62,976 nucleotides of DNA from contig WIXG01000404.1 of the NCBI GenBank assembly GCA_009869945.1, positions 1 to 62,976 on the forward strand, written 5' to 3'. Below are positions 60,918 through 62,976 of this stretch, piece after piece; positions within the stretch are counted from its first letter, which is position 1; each line of letters starts with the position of its first letter. A program made the position numbers and the translations under genes. The notes under the pieces are model-generated. The model had not been told where the DNA came from. It made no database searches and saw only the letters and a list, made by a program, of their open reading frames with translations. The stretch is from Mesaphorura yosii. Lineage: Eukaryota > Arthropoda > Collembola > Poduromorpha > Tullbergiidae.

Positions 60918-61694
60918 GGTTTTTGGTGTTTGGACGGATCCGACGGCAACGACAACCGATTTACTCTACAGGCCGAAAACAATGAAAGTGACGACGAACA
61001 ACAATCTGATATACGTAGTCGTGATAATGCAGATTCAGACGCGAAATCTTGTGGTAGTAACGATTATGCTAGTAAAAGAGGCAAAAATAACGATATGGAC
61101 AGTCAGCAAGACTGTAAGCTTAACGCTTTGAATCTTAGTTTAATCATTTTAGGCATATTTCTATTTCTAATCTATCATCCATTAATAATCTACGCTGGTG
61201 TGAGCTCCGCGCTTCTTTCCATAATTCTCCTCTTCTCAATTTCCATTCTAACTTGTGATCTCTTCCAAGCACTCTCGATTCTCTTCATCATCATCCTCAT
61301 CGGTCTCCTAACTTATAACTGCTGGTGCCGGAATCAGAAAAGACTTACCAGAAACAACCACGTGATTCATTCAATGATCCTCATAACGATAATTTCATGC
61401 AGCTTGTTAATTCTTGCATTTAACATTCCTCATTGTGATCTTCCGAGTCAGCATCACCGCCGCCGAGTAAGTCATCTTGTAGTCGCTGATTGCCACAATC
61501 TGTCTTGCCACAAATGTCCGGTTCTGGACAACGTGCTCACCGCGAGCGCTGACATTGGCATCGGCTCTTCAACAGACGACGACGATGCTGACGAGGGGCG
61601 AGGAATCAGTCTCGGTTTCATGCAGCAATTACCAAGCAAGCATTTAAACTCAAAAAGAGACTACTTTGTCTGGTGGAGAGATGAAATTTCCTGA
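60918..61694 (+). CDS. In-phase open frame after the AMD1 stop: membrane-protein-like extension or separate small gene
   Basis: Directly after the AMD1 UGA (60915-60917) the same frame is open for 258 codons to a UGA at 61692-61694. The first in-frame ATG is at 61095, so the first 59 codons have no start of their own. They still look coding: an acidic, Asp/Asn/Ser-rich hydrophilic stretch (AENNESDDEQQSD). Then come four hydrophobic segments at about 72-93, 93-113, 115-133 and 150-168 (counting from 60918), a Cys/His cluster (CHNLSCHKC) and an acidic Asp run. I recognise no family. The first AATAAA after the AMD1 stop lies beyond this frame, so the AMD1 mRNA should contain it. Routes to translation could be readthrough, an alternative acceptor ending at 60971 (frame-compatible with exon 7), or initiation at 61095. 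Confidence 0.55.
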   Translation, partial: GFWCLDGSDGNDNRFTLQAENNESDDEQQSDIRSRDNADSDAKSCGSNDYASKRGKNNDMDSQQDCKLNALNLSLIILGIFLFLIYHPLIIYAGVSSALLSIILLFSISILTCDLFQALSILFIIILIGLLTYNCWCRNQKRLTRNNHVIHSMILITIISCSLLILAFNIPHCDLPSQHHRRRVSHLVVADCHNLSCHKCPVLDNVLTASADIGIGSSTDDDDADEGRGISLGFMQQLPSKHLNSKRDYFVWWRDEIS

Positions 61695-61990
61695 GATTAC
61701 ATAAATCACAACTAACAGCGCTTCTCTTTTGTGATTTCAAATGGAAAGATTGTACAAGTTTCATGTGAGATAAGGAACCTACTATAATTTATTTTATTTA
61801 CTGATTCCTCAATCTTGCAATATTACTCTTGGTAAGATTTTATCATTCATTCTTGCAGTAATAATTTGATCTTATTGTTAACTTGATCAATGATTGTTGC
61901 CGTTTGACTTAATTTGTTCTTGATATGTGCTCATATACAGAAAGTGCACTCAATAATTTTGACCTCTTATGATATTTTATCGAAATTCGA

Positions 61991-61996
61991 AATAAA
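61991..61996 (+). promoter_or_regulatory. AMD1 polyadenylation signal
   Basis: AATAAA, the first on the plus strand after the AMD1 stop and about 300 bases past the end of the extension frame. It places the whole extension inside the AMD1 terminal exon. Confidence 0.6.
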
Positions 61997-62248
61997 AGCT
62001 TGAGTTACGGAGCCGTTACTTGGATGTGCAACAAAATTGTAGCTACACATTCATTGCGTTGTTCTTCACATCGTCTGGCAAAATTCGATTTCAGTGTTCT
62101 TTAAGATAACAAGGGAATTATGCAATTAGTCCACCTGAATCGTCTCATTTTGCGTGCAGCTTTGTAAAAATAGAAAGCGGGCGAGCCTACATTCACTCTT
62201 TTGGACCTTGAAGTTGTTGACAAATCAGTCAACTAAGTTCTGAGGAGA

Positions 62249-62947
62249 ATGTTCTGGTTGTTGGTCGTCGGACTCTGCTTGACGTATCCGATGTTTGCGC
62301 TCGCAATACACTTCAATGTCCACGGGCTAACGCTACTCAATTTTGGAATCACGTTTGTTATGGCTGCCATCCTCAATTATGCCATGCTCGTCGATTTGTT
62401 CCTCATCTACTACTACGTGACGGCGGTTCTGGTGTACTGCAGCACTGTGGTCGCGAGTCTTCACCTGAGTACGTTTCAAGCCAACTCGACAGCGTCAGTC
62501 TACCGGAGGTCAAAGCTGACCACGTTGTACATGGCGCTTCTCCTCCTGCACAACGCCCTCATGCAGAAGTTGCACCTTCTTATCCTGCTCGCGCTCAGCA
62601 TCGTTTCGGGGGTTCTGACGCTGTCCCTTTTCGTCCTCGTATTCTGGAAGCGTGTGGACAGCTTCGTGGTCATGTGCATCTTTATCCTATTCTTCATAAC
62701 GTTCATGTGCGCAGCAATCATATGTGGGCTCGCATCAAAGCTCACGGACCTCTGGCACGACTTCTCAACATCTTACCTGCACAGCGGAGAGCATATGTCT
62801 AAAGATTTCGTACTCCGATACAAATCTTGTCGGGCATTACGGATTCCTATCGGCACTTTCGTGCACCTGAGCGGCACCACATTCCTAACGCTCATGAAAG
62901 ATGTGGTGATCGAGTACACTATCTCCTTGATACTCGCCTTTAGATAG
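62249..62947 (+). CDS. Multi-pass membrane protein, gustatory-receptor-like candidate
   Basis: A single-exon frame of 232 residues with about five or six hydrophobic helices (for example MFWLLVVGLCLTYPMFALAI, LLILLALSIVSGVLTLSLFV, FVVMCIFILFFITFM). The C-terminal part, with YKSCRALRIPIG, FVHLSGTTFLTLMKDVV and a closing hydrophobic helix, resembles the last two helices of arthropod gustatory/odorant-receptor-like proteins. The length is roughly half that of a full receptor. It may be a truncated gene, the last exon of a longer gene whose 5' exons I could not find, or another membrane protein. An in-frame ATG with upstream AT-rich sequence is present, and 62945-62947 is the stop. Chemoreceptor assignment is inference. 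Confidence 0.45.
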   Translation: MFWLLVVGLCLTYPMFALAIHFNVHGLTLLNFGITFVMAAILNYAMLVDLFLIYYYVTAVLVYCSTVVASLHLSTFQANSTASVYRRSKLTTLYMALLLLHNALMQKLHLLILLALSIVSGVLTLSLFVLVFWKRVDSFVVMCIFILFFITFMCAAIICGLASKLTDLWHDFSTSYLHSGEHMSKDFVLRYKSCRALRIPIGTFVHLSGTTFLTLMKDVVIEYTISLILAFR

Positions 62948-62976
62948 ACATAGATGATACGTATAGTGTCTGCATT

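Noticed and set aside
60887..60971. GT...AG pair that would remove the AMD1 stop codon as an 85-base intron (GTATGC to CTACAG)
   Set aside because: Joining 60886 to 60972 shifts the frame and hits a stop after about 50 codons instead of entering the long extension. Exon 8 without this intron matches the family C-terminus.
1..62976. Search for tRNA/rRNA genes, CRISPR arrays and transposon ends
   Set aside because: I saw no cloverleaf-like segment, repeated spacer array, transposase frame or paired terminal repeats strong enough to report; a tRNAscan and a repeat-library search would be decisive.

Overview
This is an animal nuclear genome window of 62,976 bases. Every long gene is split by short GT-AG introns, mostly about 45 to 100 bases, and there are no bacterial-style operons. 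The protein families and a short CCTAA array (the arthropod telomere unit on the opposite strand) suggest an arthropod. The compact introns and a lone receptor-like membrane gene at the right edge would fit a springtail or a similar non-insect hexapod, but that placement is inference.

Layout from left to right: FAD polyamine oxidase (+, 942-2790); exportin-4 (-, 3014-7948); Cu/Zn superoxide dismutase SOD1 (+, 8741-9482); a large unrecognised basic, low-complexity protein (-, 10353-13592); moesin/ERM (-, 14740-20192, first intron 2.5 kb); a 6.8 kb stretch with no gene I can support; Gemin5 (+, 26958-32131); TULP4 tubby/WD40 protein (-, 33076-38126); RWDD1 (-, 40088-41088); decapping enzyme DCP2 (+, 41503-43144); an MDM2-type RING protein (-, 43444-45531); calcipressin/RCAN (+, 46432-47353); SCAF4/8-type CTD-binding splicing factor (+, 48645-53761); S-adenosylmethionine decarboxylase AMD1 (+, 55659-60917); a 258-codon open frame continuing in phase after the AMD1 stop (60918-61694); and a chemoreceptor-like membrane ORF (+, 62249-62947). 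Exon boundaries were worked out by hand from splice sites and reading-frame phase. In every recognised gene the summed exons are a multiple of three.

The genes are mainly housekeeping: RNA processing (Gemin5, SCAF, DCP2), nuclear export, ubiquitin ligation, cytoskeleton and redox defence. Three bear on polyamines: AMD1 supplies the aminopropyl donor for spermidine, the oxidase breaks polyamines down, and exportin-4 carries eIF5A, whose hypusine comes from spermidine. They are not adjacent, so this may be chance.

The most interesting points are: (1) the long in-frame, membrane-helix-rich extension after the AMD1 UGA, inside what looks like the same terminal exon, notable because vertebrate AMD1 is known for stop-codon readthrough; (2) an MDM2 homologue with the C-terminal RING spaced exactly as in human MDM2 but with no p53-binding SWIB domain visible; (3) a probable GC-AG intron in the SCAF gene; (4) a roughly 50-residue Asn-rich insertion in AMD1; (5) a three-codon uORF in the AMD1 leader; (6) the unrecognised 1000-residue protein, with possible extra 3' exons.
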